NCBI GenBank assembly: GCA_964388965.1
Contig: CAYMCP010000016.1
Coordinates: forward strand, 1 to 49,636
Direction of reading: 5' to 3'
Length of the DNA stretch: 49,636 nt
Source: Albibeggiatoa sp964388965
Lineage (GTDB): Bacteria; Pseudomonadota; Gammaproteobacteria; Beggiatoales; Beggiatoaceae
Both the position numbers and the translations under genes were made by a program. Of this stretch, positions 25,612 to 35,180 are shown in pieces (the stretch's first letter is position 1; every line of letters starts with the position of its first letter). The notes beneath the pieces were generated by a model, which saw only the letters and a program-made list of their open reading frames with translations, searched no databases and was not told where the DNA came from.

Positions 25612-26274
25612 CTACTCTGCTCGCAAATATTCTTCAATACCGCCTTCTTTTTCATACAAAGTCAGTATATTATCTTTTAATGTTACCTGATTATACAAAT
25701 ATAAAAGCTCACCTAATTCATTGGTTATAGTTAATTGTCCATTATTCAACTGCCAACTACCAGATTCAAATGCTTGCCCATTCAAAGTTGATGAAAAAAT
25801 AGCTTTATTATCAATCAACTGAAATTTTAACATCACATTATAAGTTTCGGTTTTACTCAGCCACTGCCCAATTAAATCTTGCTCAGACAACCCATTTTCT
25901 ATACTACCAAACTCTAATGGCGTATAGCCAATAAATAAATAAGCATAAATGTTTTGCAATTCTTTATTGCGTAATTGCGTTGTTTTTGCCAAACATAAAT
26001 TTTTGATAATTAAATAATCTTCATTTGATTCTGAGGCTTGATGTGCACAATTAGCATCACGAAAAGTAAGCCACGCAATTTGAGCTTGTTTAAGCTTCTG
26101 TTTTTGCGAATAATTTAATTCTTTGCGTATCGATTTATATATTTTATTTAGCTCAATGTCAGCTTCTTGATACGCTGTGATAGCACAAGACTGTTTTTCT
26201 TGCGAATTATCAATGTCTTCACATAGCGCGTAAGCTAGGCTAGAGATAAAAAACAAGCAATATAACCATTTCAT
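25612..26274 (-). CDS. Exported LprI-N (DUF1311) domain protein
   Basis: A 220-residue exported protein. The signal peptide (MKWLYCLFFISSLAYA) is followed by an LprI N-terminal-like domain: CAITAYQEADIELNKIYKSI, QKLKQAQIAWLTFRDANC and a later cysteine in LIIKNLCLAKTTQLRNKEL. A separate C-terminal part (about 120-220) looks like a small beta-barrel or lipocalin-like region (GQWLSKTETYNVMLKFQLID). LprI domains were first linked to lysozyme inhibition, although most members are uncharacterised. The ATG at 26286 would add four residues; 26274 puts the Lys-Trp of the signal peptide right after Met. Probably co-transcribed with the downstream flavoprotein gene. Confidence 0.78.
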   Translation of the reverse strand: MKWLYCLFFISSLAYALCEDIDNSQEKQSCAITAYQEADIELNKIYKSIRKELNYSQKQKLKQAQIAWLTFRDANCAHQASESNEDYLIIKNLCLAKTTQLRNKELQNIYAYLFIGYTPLEFGSIENGLSEQDLIGQWLSKTETYNVMLKFQLIDNKAIFSSTLNGQAFESGSWQLNNGQLTITNELGELLYLYNQVTLKDNILTLYEKEGGIEEYLRAE

Positions 26275-26645
26275 AGCATTACCCATTTAAATAATTTTTG
26301 TATTTTTAATTTAAAATAATTTTTTAGTAACAATACATTATCAATATGAGATGAATTTTAGATTTTAACTGAAAAGCAATTATCATGATAGCATGTTACC
26401 GTCAAATAGTAAGTGAGTTCCAGTAAATTCCAGCAATTCTCATTTTGCACTTTGTGTAAGAACCGATGTCAAGAATTCATTCCATCCAACATAAACTGCA
26501 AGAGAATTTGCCACGAATCAACGTAATTATAGGGTGCTAGTGTGTCTAGTCGAGTGACAACTCCGTGCGCCGTCACAAGGAAATTTGACAACCACAATAA
26601 TATAACGCATAGTTGACCCTAAATTATCTGCAATCACTTCCTAGT
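26275..26645. other. Intergenic region with family A repeat
   Basis: A 371-base gap between divergent genes. The first 150 bases are AT-rich and presumably hold promoter sequence for both sides. From 26432 to 26580 it is filled by family A copy 3. No gene seen. Confidence 0.5.
26432..26580 (+). repeat. Dispersed repeat family A, copy 3
   Basis: Begins AGCAATTCTCATTTTGCA, continues GATGTCAAGAATTCATTCC and ends GAGTGACAACTCCGTGCGCC then GTCACAAGG. Compared with the 16811 copy it carries about 38 extra bases in the middle. Confidence 0.7.
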
Positions 26646-27278
26646 ATGCCTATCTCACATTTTAATGCGCCATCCTCTATTTCAAATCGTTTTCGTGGTT
26701 ATTTACCTGTTGTTGTCGATGTCGAAACGGCAGGATTTAATCATCAAACGGATGCTTTATTAGAAATTGCGGCGGTTTTGTTGCATATAAACGAAAAAGG
26801 TTTATGGGAACGAAATAACAGCTATTTTTGTCATGTCGTACCATTTGAAGGTGCTAATATGGAAAAAGCCGCTTTAGAATTCACCGGTATTGACCCGTTT
26901 CATCCATTTCGTTTTGCGGTATCAGAAGCTGAAGCGTTAAAAATAATTTTTCAACCTATTCGACAAGCATTGCGTGAAACCGGTTGTACGCGCGCAATTT
27001 TAGTAGGTCACAATCCTAGTTTTGACTTGAATTTTTTAAAAGCAGCAACCGAACGTACTAATATTAAACGTAATCCGTTCCATCTCTTTAGTACTTTTGA
27101 TACTGCAACGTTAGCAGGTTTAGCTTTCGGGCAAACCGTATTAGCAAAAGCCGTAAAAGCGGCAGGTCTCAATTGGGATAGCAGACAAGCACATTCAGCA
27201 CAATATGATGCAGAACAAACTGCTGATTTATTTTGTAAAATTGTTAATATGTGGGGTGATAAAGTATCATTCAAATAG
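26646..27278 (+). CDS. rnt: Ribonuclease T
   Basis: DEDD-family 3'-5' exoribonuclease that trims the ends of tRNA and other stable RNAs. From ATG 26646 the product has 210 residues (E. coli 215). All exonuclease motifs are present: Exo I VDVETAGF, Exo II GHNPSFDLNFL and Exo III HSAQYDAEQTADLF. NADCLN-type arginines of the substrate patch were not checked. The open frame could begin at a TTG (26613), but MPISHF... aligns with the usual N-terminus (RFRGYLPVVVDVE). RNase T is limited to Gammaproteobacteria, which supports the assignment of this genome. Confidence 0.96.
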   Translation: MPISHFNAPSSISNRFRGYLPVVVDVETAGFNHQTDALLEIAAVLLHINEKGLWERNNSYFCHVVPFEGANMEKAALEFTGIDPFHPFRFAVSEAEALKIIFQPIRQALRETGCTRAILVGHNPSFDLNFLKAATERTNIKRNPFHLFSTFDTATLAGLAFGQTVLAKAVKAAGLNWDSRQAHSAQYDAEQTADLFCKIVNMWGDKVSFK

Positions 27279-27427
27279 TTAAAAATCAGTTTTATTTGAC
27301 CGCTGCAATGTGTCTTTGTATCCATAAATCATGATTATTATTAAATTTTTAATTTTAAGTATTTTAGTTGACCAATTAGTTAATTTTAGTGGGTAAGGTA
27401 GAGAATACACCACTCAATTCCCTCTGC

Positions 27428-27444
27428 GCCCATTGTGGGCTTTT
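27428..27444 (+). terminator. Compact intrinsic terminator candidate
   Basis: GCCCA-ttg-TGGGC followed immediately by TTTT, 150 bases after the rnt stop and 37 bases before the next start. Short but G/C-rich stem; the T-run is only four bases. Confidence 0.45.
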
Positions 27445-27480
27445 CCACTAAATCTGATATATTAACCTTATTATATACGA

Positions 27481-29505
27481 ATGGGGGAACTAAACGTGTC
27501 TAAATCATACGAGAGACTAAAACGCATCATGCGTGTGTTATGGGCAAATATACGTTTAACGTACTTAAAACTTATTGATGAAAATTTATGCCGTTTTATT
27601 AATATACTATTGGCTGGATTTTTATTAATCATTTTATTTCCGTTTTTATTAATGCGTATTTTACAATCTAAGTGGTTTTCTGGTGCGATTTTCAAAACGC
27701 AAACCCTCATTGGACGACAGCGTAAAATATTTACTACTTTTCAATTTACTCACAGCGGTGTAGGGCAAACTTTACCTATGTTGTGGAATGTTTTGCGTGG
27801 GGATATGTTATTAGCAGGACCACGCCCTTTGACGCAAACTGAAAATCAATTGCTATTACCACAAGCATTATTCCGTTTTAATGTAACACCGGGTTTATAT
27901 TCTATTCATACACTAAAACAATCCACCGGTATCGATTATCAATCTGAACTCGAAAATGATCTAGAGTTGGTTTATAACGCAACGCTAATGGATAAATTAG
28001 GTTTGATTCTTAGAGCAACTTTAAGCGGTACTAAAACGAAGCAAATGGCTGAATTACCCACGCCACAACGAATTGATCTATTAAAAATTCCGCTTTATAA
28101 CACAACAATGAATGAGGCAATTGCGCATATTATCCACAGTGCTGAAACCAATACACGACAATTTATCGCTTTTGCTAATGCAGACTGTTTGAATATTGCT
28201 TGTCAAAATCCACAATATCAGCAAGTGCTACAACAGCAAGTAGATAGAGTATTAGCCGATGGTAGCGGCATTCGGATGGCGTGTAAAATGTTAAAAATTA
28301 ATTTATTAGCTAATGTGAATGGTACAGATTTATTTCCACAACTTTGTCAGGCAATTGCGCATAAAAATATTAGTTTATATTTGCTAGGCGCACGCGAGGG
28401 TATTGCTCAAGCTGTTGCAGACAATATGCGTCAACGTTATCCGAGTTTAAAAATTGCCGGTACCCATCATGGCTATTTTAATGAACAACAAACAGCGGAA
28501 GTCATTGAACAAATTAATCAATCTCAGGCAAATATCTTGCTTGTAGCCTATGGCGCACCGCGTCAAGAATTGTGGATTGCGGCACATCAAGACCAGCTAA
28601 GACCGTCCGTTTGTATGGGTGTAGGTGGTCTGTTTGACTTTTATTCAGGGCGTATTTCTCGTGCTCCACTATGGTTAAGGGAATTGGGTATGGAATGGGT
28701 ATGGCGGCTATTACAAGAACCACAACGTATGTGGAAGCGTTACATTATCGGAAATCCTTTATTCCTATATCGGGTATGGCGACAAATCAGTAACAAAAAA
28801 AAATCAAAGAACCCATCTATGTATTCTACAAATTCAACTTTTTCTTTTGGGCGAAGTTTGCGTTTTCACTGGATGTATTGGCGAATTTTTCTAGCAAAGT
28901 ATTTAAGTCCGGGCATAAAACGCTTAGCTGATATTTTAGTTTCAGGTACGCTATTACTATTGCTTGTACCATTTTTATTAATGGTGGCAGTAGCCATTCG
29001 GATTGATACGGTTGGACACCCACTGTTTTTCCAATATCGTACTGGTAAAAATAGTAAACGTTTTAAGATGTGGAAATTTCGCTCTATGTATCAGGACGCT
29101 GAAGCACGTAAAGCAGCTTTAATGAAAAAAAATGATATGAAAGGCGGAGTGTTGTTTAAAATGAAAAAAGACCCACGTATCACACCGGCGGGAGAGTTTA
29201 TCCGTAAGTTTTCGATTGATGAGTTACCTCAGTTGTGGAATGTATTTATAGGGGATATGAGTTTGGTTGGACCGCGTCCGCCTCTGCCTTATGAAGTTTC
29301 ACAATATTCTGCTTACCAACGTCAACGTTTAGCGGTTTTACCGGGTATTACCTGTATTTGGCAAGTTTCTGGACGTTCTGATATTCCGTTTCCGCAGCAA
29401 GTAGAAATGGATTTAGATTATATTAATCAGCAATCACTTTATTTAGATATTGTTTTGATTTTAAAAACTATTCCAGCGGTATTAAAAGGACGCGGTGCTT
29501 ACTAA
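27481..29505 (+). CDS. Three-domain exopolysaccharide glycosyltransferase (sugar transferase-like/WecG-TagA/sugar transferase)
   Basis: A 674-residue membrane-bound fusion. Domain 1 (about 35-190) resembles a polyprenyl-phosphate sugar-1-phosphate transferase with a membrane helix and the LWNVLRGDMLLAGPRP motif. It lacks the Lys-Phe-Arg-Ser-Met strand, and the catalytic Asp-Glu is replaced by Gln96-Thr97, so it is probably inactive. Domain 2 (about 198-425) is a WecG/TagA/CpsF GT26 transferase (ANADCLNIA, VLADGSGI, GAPRQELW, GVGGLFDF). Domain 3 (about 480-674) is an intact sugar transferase with KMWKFRSM, DELPQLWNV (Asp580-Glu581) and GDMSLVGPRP. It would start a lipid-linked glycan and add the second sugar. 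Cluster partners are absent here. Confidence 0.9.
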   Translation: MGELNVSKSYERLKRIMRVLWANIRLTYLKLIDENLCRFINILLAGFLLIILFPFLLMRILQSKWFSGAIFKTQTLIGRQRKIFTTFQFTHSGVGQTLPMLWNVLRGDMLLAGPRPLTQTENQLLLPQALFRFNVTPGLYSIHTLKQSTGIDYQSELENDLELVYNATLMDKLGLILRATLSGTKTKQMAELPTPQRIDLLKIPLYNTTMNEAIAHIIHSAETNTRQFIAFANADCLNIACQNPQYQQVLQQQVDRVLADGSGIRMACKMLKINLLANVNGTDLFPQLCQAIAHKNISLYLLGAREGIAQAVADNMRQRYPSLKIAGTHHGYFNEQQTAEVIEQINQSQANILLVAYGAPRQELWIAAHQDQLRPSVCMGVGGLFDFYSGRISRAPLWLRELGMEWVWRLLQEPQRMWKRYIIGNPLFLYRVWRQISNKKKSKNPSMYSTNSTFSFGRSLRFHWMYWRIFLAKYLSPGIKRLADILVSGTLLLLLVPFLLMVAVAIRIDTVGHPLFFQYRTGKNSKRFKMWKFRSMYQDAEARKAALMKKNDMKGGVLFKMKKDPRITPAGEFIRKFSIDELPQLWNVFIGDMSLVGPRPPLPYEVSQYSAYQRQRLAVLPGITCIWQVSGRSDIPFPQQVEMDLDYINQQSLYLDIVLILKTIPAVLKGRGAY

Positions 29506-29590
29506 CGAGCCTACGAAATGGCTAATTTTAAGCTAATTCAGGTGATGCTTAGGGATGCAAAATTTATTTTGCTCGACACTAAAATTCATG

Positions 29591-31744
29591 TTAATTCAAA
29601 GGTTTTTTTTGTAGCTGTGCGCGTACACATCTCAGCACACCGTAATCGTACTGTTCTTTAAAATAATCATACACAGGTTTTAATTTAGACATGCCGTCCA
29701 TTTCTAGTAAAGCCTGTTCAATCTCTTCTTTTTCCACATCTTCTAACTGTATGATTTCTTCCAATTCAACAATATCCTCTTCAATCAAACTGGCAAAATG
29801 ACCATAAATCGTAGTCAGCTTTAATTGACGTTGCTGTGCAATTTGTTTTGGAGTGGAACCACGCTTAAATGCAGCTAACGTTAAATTTACGGTTTCAGAT
29901 AAATTATTTTGTGCAATACTAGGAGGTAATGAACGTGTTTGCGGTATTTCATCTTGATATTCATCTAAAATATCTAAAAATTGTCGTCCATAATGCTCTA
30001 ATTTAAGGTGTCCAACTCCATTAATTTTGCGTAATTCTGCTAAATTACTTGGACGATAATATACCATTTCGCGTAAAGTGCTATCGTGAAAAATCATGTA
30101 TGGTGGAATATTCTGTATTTTTGCTAAATCTTGACGTTTTGCCTGTAATGCTTCCCACAACGCTTTATCTTTACCAATAAAATTAATAGTTTCTGGATTT
30201 GGACGAGTCGTTTTCGATTCATAATTATCCAAACGTAAACGCAAAGTTTGCTCTCCACGCAATAAGGGGCGAACTTTTTCATGCAGTTTCAGACCGCCAA
30301 AACCTGCTACATCTACAGTGACATAACCCATCGCTGCTAATTGTCGATAAACTGATTTCCATTTTTCTTCATTTAACTCTTTACCGATACCAAATGTGCT
30401 TACTTTTTGATGTTGAAAACGTTTTACTTTATCGTCTACCCGCCCTAGTAGTACATTAATGAGATGATTAACACCAAATTTTTGCCCAGTGCGATAGATA
30501 CAAGATAATGCTTTTTGTGCCGCTTCAGTTGCGTCCCACGTTGGCACGGGTGACAAACAAGTATCGCAATTACCGCAAGGATCAGGAAGATTGTCACCAA
30601 AATAACTCAATAATGCCTGACGACGACAAGTTGTCATCTCACAATAACCCAACATTGCATCTAGTTTGTGTCGTTCTAAACTTTTATGCTGCTCGCTAGC
30701 CTCAGAGCTATCAATAAATTTACGCAAAGTAAAAATATCACCCATACCATAAGCCATCCACGCATTAGACGGTAAACCGTCACGCCCTGCCCGTCCAGTT
30801 TCCTGATAATAGGCTTCTAAACTTTTTGGCAAATCTAAATGCGCCACAAATCGTACATTAGGCTTATCAATACCCATTCCGAACGCAATTGTTGCTACAA
30901 TCACAATACTATCTTGTTTAAGAAAAATATCTTGATGTTTCTGTCGAATATTTTTATCTAAACCCGCATGATAAGGTAAGGCATTCCAACCCTTTTGTTT
31001 AAGCCATTGTGCAGTATCATCCGTTTTTTTGCGTGATAGACAGTAGATGATACCACTATCATTGCGGTGTTCTCGTTCGAGAAACGTGAGTAATTGGGCT
31101 TTAGCATCTTTAGATTTTGGCACAACTTGATAACGAATATTTGGACGATCAAAACCGGTAACGAAAATTTTACCTTGCTGCAATTGCAACTGCTCAATAA
31201 TTTCTTGACGAGTTAGTTCATCGGCTGTTGCGGTTAATGCGAGGCGAGGAATGTGTGGGAAACACTCGTATAATGCGGATAATTGACGGTATTCAGGTCT
31301 AAAATCATGCCCCCATTGCGATACACAATGTGCCTCATCAATTGCGAATAAATTAACTTGAATTGTGCTTAAAAATGTTAAAAATGTTTCAGTCATTAAA
31401 CGCTCTGGTGCGACATAGAGCAAATCTAATTTATTATGTCTAAGCTGTTCAAATACGCGCTGTGCATCACTATTTGATAACATGGAATTGAGAAAAGCGG
31501 CGCGAATACCTAGCTGTGACAAGGCTGTCACTTGATCTTGCATCAAAGCTATGAGTGGTGAAACGACAATTGCGATACCTTCACGCAAAATAGCAGGAAT
31601 TTGATAACACAAAGATTTACCGCCACCGGTTGGCATTAAAACCAGCGCACTACCATTATTTAAAACATGCTGAATAATTTCCGCTTGTTGACCGCGAAAT
31701 CTTTGATAACCAAAGGTATAATGTAAAACGGATTCTGGAGTCAT
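29591..31744 (-). CDS. recQ: ATP-dependent DNA helicase RecQ
   Basis: 3'-5' superfamily 2 helicase for recombination and replication restart. The 717-residue product has helicase motifs (PTGGGKSLCYQIPA; AIDEAHCVSQWGHDFRPEY; TATADELTR; GRAGRDGLPS). The RQC zinc site lies within CEMTTCRRQALLSYFG...CGNCDTC, and an RQC winged helix and HRDC domain follow (about 520-595; WEALQAKRQDLAKIQNIPPYMIFHD). An extra helix-turn-helix domain of the HTH_40 type (LSETVNLTLAAFKRGSTPKQIAQ) forms the last 90 residues. E. coli RecQ is 609 residues, so the tail is an addition common in some groups. The start at 31744 is a good ATG. Confidence 0.96.
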   Translation of the reverse strand: MTPESVLHYTFGYQRFRGQQAEIIQHVLNNGSALVLMPTGGGKSLCYQIPAILREGIAIVVSPLIALMQDQVTALSQLGIRAAFLNSMLSNSDAQRVFEQLRHNKLDLLYVAPERLMTETFLTFLSTIQVNLFAIDEAHCVSQWGHDFRPEYRQLSALYECFPHIPRLALTATADELTRQEIIEQLQLQQGKIFVTGFDRPNIRYQVVPKSKDAKAQLLTFLEREHRNDSGIIYCLSRKKTDDTAQWLKQKGWNALPYHAGLDKNIRQKHQDIFLKQDSIVIVATIAFGMGIDKPNVRFVAHLDLPKSLEAYYQETGRAGRDGLPSNAWMAYGMGDIFTLRKFIDSSEASEQHKSLERHKLDAMLGYCEMTTCRRQALLSYFGDNLPDPCGNCDTCLSPVPTWDATEAAQKALSCIYRTGQKFGVNHLINVLLGRVDDKVKRFQHQKVSTFGIGKELNEEKWKSVYRQLAAMGYVTVDVAGFGGLKLHEKVRPLLRGEQTLRLRLDNYESKTTRPNPETINFIGKDKALWEALQAKRQDLAKIQNIPPYMIFHDSTLREMVYYRPSNLAELRKINGVGHLKLEHYGRQFLDILDEYQDEIPQTRSLPPSIAQNNLSETVNLTLAAFKRGSTPKQIAQQRQLKLTTIYGHFASLIEEDIVELEEIIQLEDVEKEEIEQALLEMDGMSKLKPVYDYFKEQYDYGVLRCVRAQLQKKPLN

Positions 31745-31989
31745 TTGACAATAAACGATGAATGTAATTACTTAACTACAGTATGCCATGATAGCAAGGC
31801 AAAGGTTTAGATTCTTTTTGTGCGCATCTAAAATTACACTATTTAACGTAGTATAACTGTTTACGATGCAACCATCTAATGGTTTAAACTTTATTCTCCA
31901 ACACAATTTTCAATCAAGGGTTACGCTATTTTTTCATCATCTAAGATCGATTTTAATCAGAGTTTTCAATACCTTAAATAGGCTTTATT

Positions 31990-33063
31990 ATGAAACATGA
32001 ATTTCAAATTGAACAACAACAACATAGTTTAATTTGTCAGGGACAGTTTACAATTCAACAACTTGCAGATATTGAACAAACTGTCATTTATAATCAACGA
32101 ATTGATTTGATCGATGGGCGTAGAATTGAGCAATTAGATACTGCGGGTGCGTGGTTTTTGTATGCGTTACAACCGCAAGCTCAATTTATTGGTTTTAAGG
32201 ATCAACATGCGGCTTTGATTGAATTAGTAAAAAAAACACCGCTTAATCCAGTTAATCATCTTGAACAACCGCATTTTTTGGAAAAACTTGGTCGCTACAG
32301 CTTCGCCCAATTACAACAATTTGGCGATTTTTTAATTTTTATAGGTGAAACGAGCGCGCATTTTTTATATTTTTTATTCAAACCGAATCGATTTCGTTGG
32401 AATACTTTATTTTCTAACATTTATATAGACGGTGTCGAAGCCCTACCTATCATTGGTTTAATGGCATTTTTAATGGGTGTAGTGTTAGCGTATCAAGGTG
32501 GTTTGCAATTACAATCCTATGGAGCAAATGTTTTTATTGTAGATTTAGTTGGTATTACATTATTGCGAGAGCTTGCACCATTATTAACTGCCGTAATTAT
32601 CGCAGGTCGTAGCGGTTCAGCTTACACTGCACAAATCGGCACGATGCAAATTACTCAAGAATTAGATGCGTTAAAAACAATTGGGATTACTCCAATAACA
32701 CTATTAGTTTTACCAAAAGTATTAGCACTTATGTTTGTTTTACCTCTTTTAACTGCATTTGCTGATATAATCAGCATATTTGGCAGCATGGTGATTGCAA
32801 AATTAACTTTAGCTGTTAGTATGACTGACTTTTTAACTCGTTTTCCCGACGTTGTCAGTGTTAATCATTATCTAGTTGGTTTAGTAAAAGCACCTGTTTT
32901 TGCTGCAATTATTGCGTTAGTTGGTTGCTTTCGTGGCTTCCAAGTAACAGGTAGTGCCGATAGCGTTGGACAACAGACAACTTCAAGTGTGGTACAAGCG
33001 ATTTTTTTTGTGATTATGGCAGATGCAATTTTTTCAGTGTTATTTAATTGGTTAAATATATGA
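31990..33063 (+). CDS. MlaE-family ABC transporter permease with N-terminal STAS domain
   Basis: A 357-residue inner-membrane permease. The first 100 residues form a STAS-like domain (LIDGRRIEQLDTAGAWFLYAL) like MlaB, fused to the permease. The remainder is MlaE-like: GVEALPIIGLMAFLMGVVLAYQG, ELAPLLTAVIIAGRSGSAYTAQIGTMQITQELDAL, and five or six membrane spans. MlaE-type permeases move phospholipids between the membranes together with an ATPase and an MCE (MlaD) protein. Here the ATPase follows with an ATGA overlap, but no mlaD-like gene follows. Confidence 0.92.
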   Translation: MKHEFQIEQQQHSLICQGQFTIQQLADIEQTVIYNQRIDLIDGRRIEQLDTAGAWFLYALQPQAQFIGFKDQHAALIELVKKTPLNPVNHLEQPHFLEKLGRYSFAQLQQFGDFLIFIGETSAHFLYFLFKPNRFRWNTLFSNIYIDGVEALPIIGLMAFLMGVVLAYQGGLQLQSYGANVFIVDLVGITLLRELAPLLTAVIIAGRSGSAYTAQIGTMQITQELDALKTIGITPITLLVLPKVLALMFVLPLLTAFADIISIFGSMVIAKLTLAVSMTDFLTRFPDVVSVNHYLVGLVKAPVFAAIIALVGCFRGFQVTGSADSVGQQTTSSVVQAIFFVIMADAIFSVLFNWLNI

Positions 33064-33803
33064 ATATAATTAAAATAAAATCTTTATATACTAAATTTAA
33101 TCAACAATTCATTCATGAAGATTTATATTTAAATATCAAGCAAGGCGAAATTTTAGCTTTAATCGGTAGTAGTGGTTCGGGAAAATCTACCTTATTACGT
33201 GAAATGTTGTTATTGGAGACACCCGTATCAGGTTCTATCGAAATATTAAATCAAGATATTTTTCAATTAACTGATATTTTATGGTTGCGTCGGCATTGTG
33301 GAGTTATGTTTCAAAACGGTGCTTTATTTAGTGCACTAACTGTTGCTGAAAATATTGCCTTACCATTACGTGAGCATACAACATTAAGCGATAAATTAAT
33401 TACTGAAATTGTCGCTTTAAAACTTGCGTTAGTGCAATTATCGCAAACTGTAGGATTGCTTTATCCAAATCAATTAAGTGGTGGAATGGTTAAAAGGGTA
33501 GCATTAGCTAGAGCGTTGGCATTAGACCCTAAAATTGTGTTTTTAGATGAACCTACGGCAGGTTTAGACCCTATCGCAGCGACTGGATTGGATGAATTAA
33601 TCGTAAATTTGCAAAAATTGTTAGGACTGACAGTTATGATGGTGACACATGATTTAGATTCTTTACAACTGACTGATAGAATTGCAGTTTTAGCAGATAA
33701 AAAAGTAATCACCGTCCAACCGTTTGAAAATTTATTGCAATTTAAACATGAGTGGGTGCAACGTTACTTTCATGGCGTACGCGGAATTCGGAATAATAAA
33801 TAA
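33060..33803 (+). CDS. MlaF-family ABC transporter ATP-binding protein
   Basis: A 247-residue ABC ATPase, the motor partner of the MlaE-type permease. Walker A GSSGSGKST at 36-44, Q-loop MFQNGALFSALTV, signature LSGGMVKR, Walker B IVFLDEPTAGLDP and the H-loop VTHD are all present. The ATG at 33060 overlaps the permease stop (ATGA), indicating translational coupling. A TTG at 33048 would extend it by four residues and is not preferred. The next gene on this strand is 5 kb away, so the operon ends here without an MCE-domain gene. Confidence 0.93.
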   Translation: MNIIKIKSLYTKFNQQFIHEDLYLNIKQGEILALIGSSGSGKSTLLREMLLLETPVSGSIEILNQDIFQLTDILWLRRHCGVMFQNGALFSALTVAENIALPLREHTTLSDKLITEIVALKLALVQLSQTVGLLYPNQLSGGMVKRVALARALALDPKIVFLDEPTAGLDPIAATGLDELIVNLQKLLGLTVMMVTHDLDSLQLTDRIAVLADKKVITVQPFENLLQFKHEWVQRYFHGVRGIRNNK

Positions 33804-33921
33804 TCTTAATTTACAATATTTTACATTTAAAATTACTTTATTACGCAAAAAAGTAATTACGCATTGCAAATTATGCTATTTTAGTTTGATACGCACCTTA
33901 GCATCAATCCAAATAAAAACA

Positions 33922-34566
33922 TTACACATCCCAATTTAAAAAGTTTTCTAATAATTTCAAACCTGCATATTGACTTTTTTCCGGATGGAATTGCACTGCA
34001 AATACATTATTTTTTCCGATCACTGATGTATAATTAATGCCATACTGTGTTTGACCTGCAATATGTGCTGTGTTTTGTACATCTACATAATAACTGTGAA
34101 CAAAATAAAAACGGCTATTATCTTCAATGCCTTGCCATAATGGATGTGCTTGTGTTTGTTTAACTTGATTCCAACCTATTTGCGGAATTTTTAATTTTTC
34201 TTGCGTTGTATTATTAAGTAATGGCGTTGGAAAATGCTTAACCATACCATCAATAACATTAAAACCCTGAGTGCCCCCGCTTTCCTCGCTAGCAGTCAAT
34301 AGCGTCTGCAAACCTAAACAAATTCCTAAAAATGGTTTTTCCGCAATGACTTGTCTGATGACATCATGCAACTGGGTTTCACGCAATAATTGCATACAAT
34401 TACCAATTGCACCTTGTCCGGGAAAAACAACCTTATCTGCTTGTAAAATTTCATCTATTTGGCGACTAATTTGTACTTGCCAAGCATTATTTGCAACATG
34501 TTCTAAGGCTTTGCTGACCGAGCGTAAGTTGCTCATACCGTAATCAATGACAACAACCTTTTTCAT
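33922..34566 (-). CDS. hisH: Imidazole glycerol phosphate synthase subunit HisH
   Basis: Glutamine amidotransferase half of the HisFH enzyme of histidine synthesis, which provides ammonia to HisF. The 214-residue product shows VVVIDYGMSNLRSVSKAL, PGQGAIGNCM, the nucleophile in GICLGLQTL and the catalytic pair in QFHPEKSQ. It starts on the last base of the hisB stop (TAATG overlap). HisA and HisF would usually follow but are absent: a convergent gene lies downstream. Confidence 0.97.
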   Translation of the reverse strand: MKKVVVIDYGMSNLRSVSKALEHVANNAWQVQISRQIDEILQADKVVFPGQGAIGNCMQLLRETQLHDVIRQVIAEKPFLGICLGLQTLLTASEESGGTQGFNVIDGMVKHFPTPLLNNTTQEKLKIPQIGWNQVKQTQAHPLWQGIEDNSRFYFVHSYYVDVQNTAHIAGQTQYGINYTSVIGKNNVFAVQFHPEKSQYAGLKLLENFLNWDV

Positions 34567-35156
34567 TACAAACTTCCCTTTGTAGACGGTATAGTATCCA
34601 TGCGCGGGTCAGATTCGACAGCCATGCGCAAAGCGCGACCAAATGCTTTAAATATTGTTTCGATAATATGGTGGCTGTTCTGACCATATAAATTCTCAAT
34701 ATGTAAAGTCACAAGCGCGTGATTTACAAAGCCTTGAAAAAACTCGCTAAATAATTCAACATCGAACTGTCCAATTTTTTCAGTTGGAAATGCAACGCGA
34801 TATACCAATCCAGGTCGTCCAGAGCAATCTAATGCTACACGCGACAAAGCCTCATCCAATGGCACATAAGCATGACCGTAACGCCGAATGCCTTTTTTAT
34901 CATTTAATGCTTGTTTAAATGCTTGACCCAAAGTAATACCAATATCTTCAACCGTGTGATGTGCATCAATATGTAAATCGCCATGCGCTGTAATATCCAA
35001 ATCTATCAAGCCATGTCGCGCAATCTGATCTAACATGTGCTCTAAAAACGCGACTCCTGTATTAAACTGAGATTTTCCAGTTCCATCCAAATTGAGATTA
35101 ATACTAATTTGAGTTTCTGAAGTATCCCGTTTGACATTGGCACAGCGCACAGTCAT
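34566..35156 (-). CDS. hisB: Imidazoleglycerol-phosphate dehydratase
   Basis: Mn-dependent dehydratase, sixth step of histidine synthesis. The 196-residue product has the monofunctional form without a phosphatase domain: FLEHMLDQIARHG, DIDAHHTVEDIGI (metal histidines), RYGHAYVPLDEALSR and HIENLYGQNSHHIIETIFKA. First gene of a hisB-hisH pair. The ClC gene ends 25 bases upstream on the same strand, so one transcript may span all three. Confidence 0.97.
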   Translation of the reverse strand: MTVRCANVKRDTSETQISINLNLDGTGKSQFNTGVAFLEHMLDQIARHGLIDLDITAHGDLHIDAHHTVEDIGITLGQAFKQALNDKKGIRRYGHAYVPLDEALSRVALDCSGRPGLVYRVAFPTEKIGQFDVELFSEFFQGFVNHALVTLHIENLYGQNSHHIIETIFKAFGRALRMAVESDPRMDTIPSTKGSL

Positions 35157-35180
35157 AAAATAGCCCTTATGTTATAAATT

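Noticed and set aside
19067..26645. CRISPR array suggested by recurrent short repeats
   Set aside because: Copies are kilobases apart, not evenly spaced, and have no spacers or cas genes.
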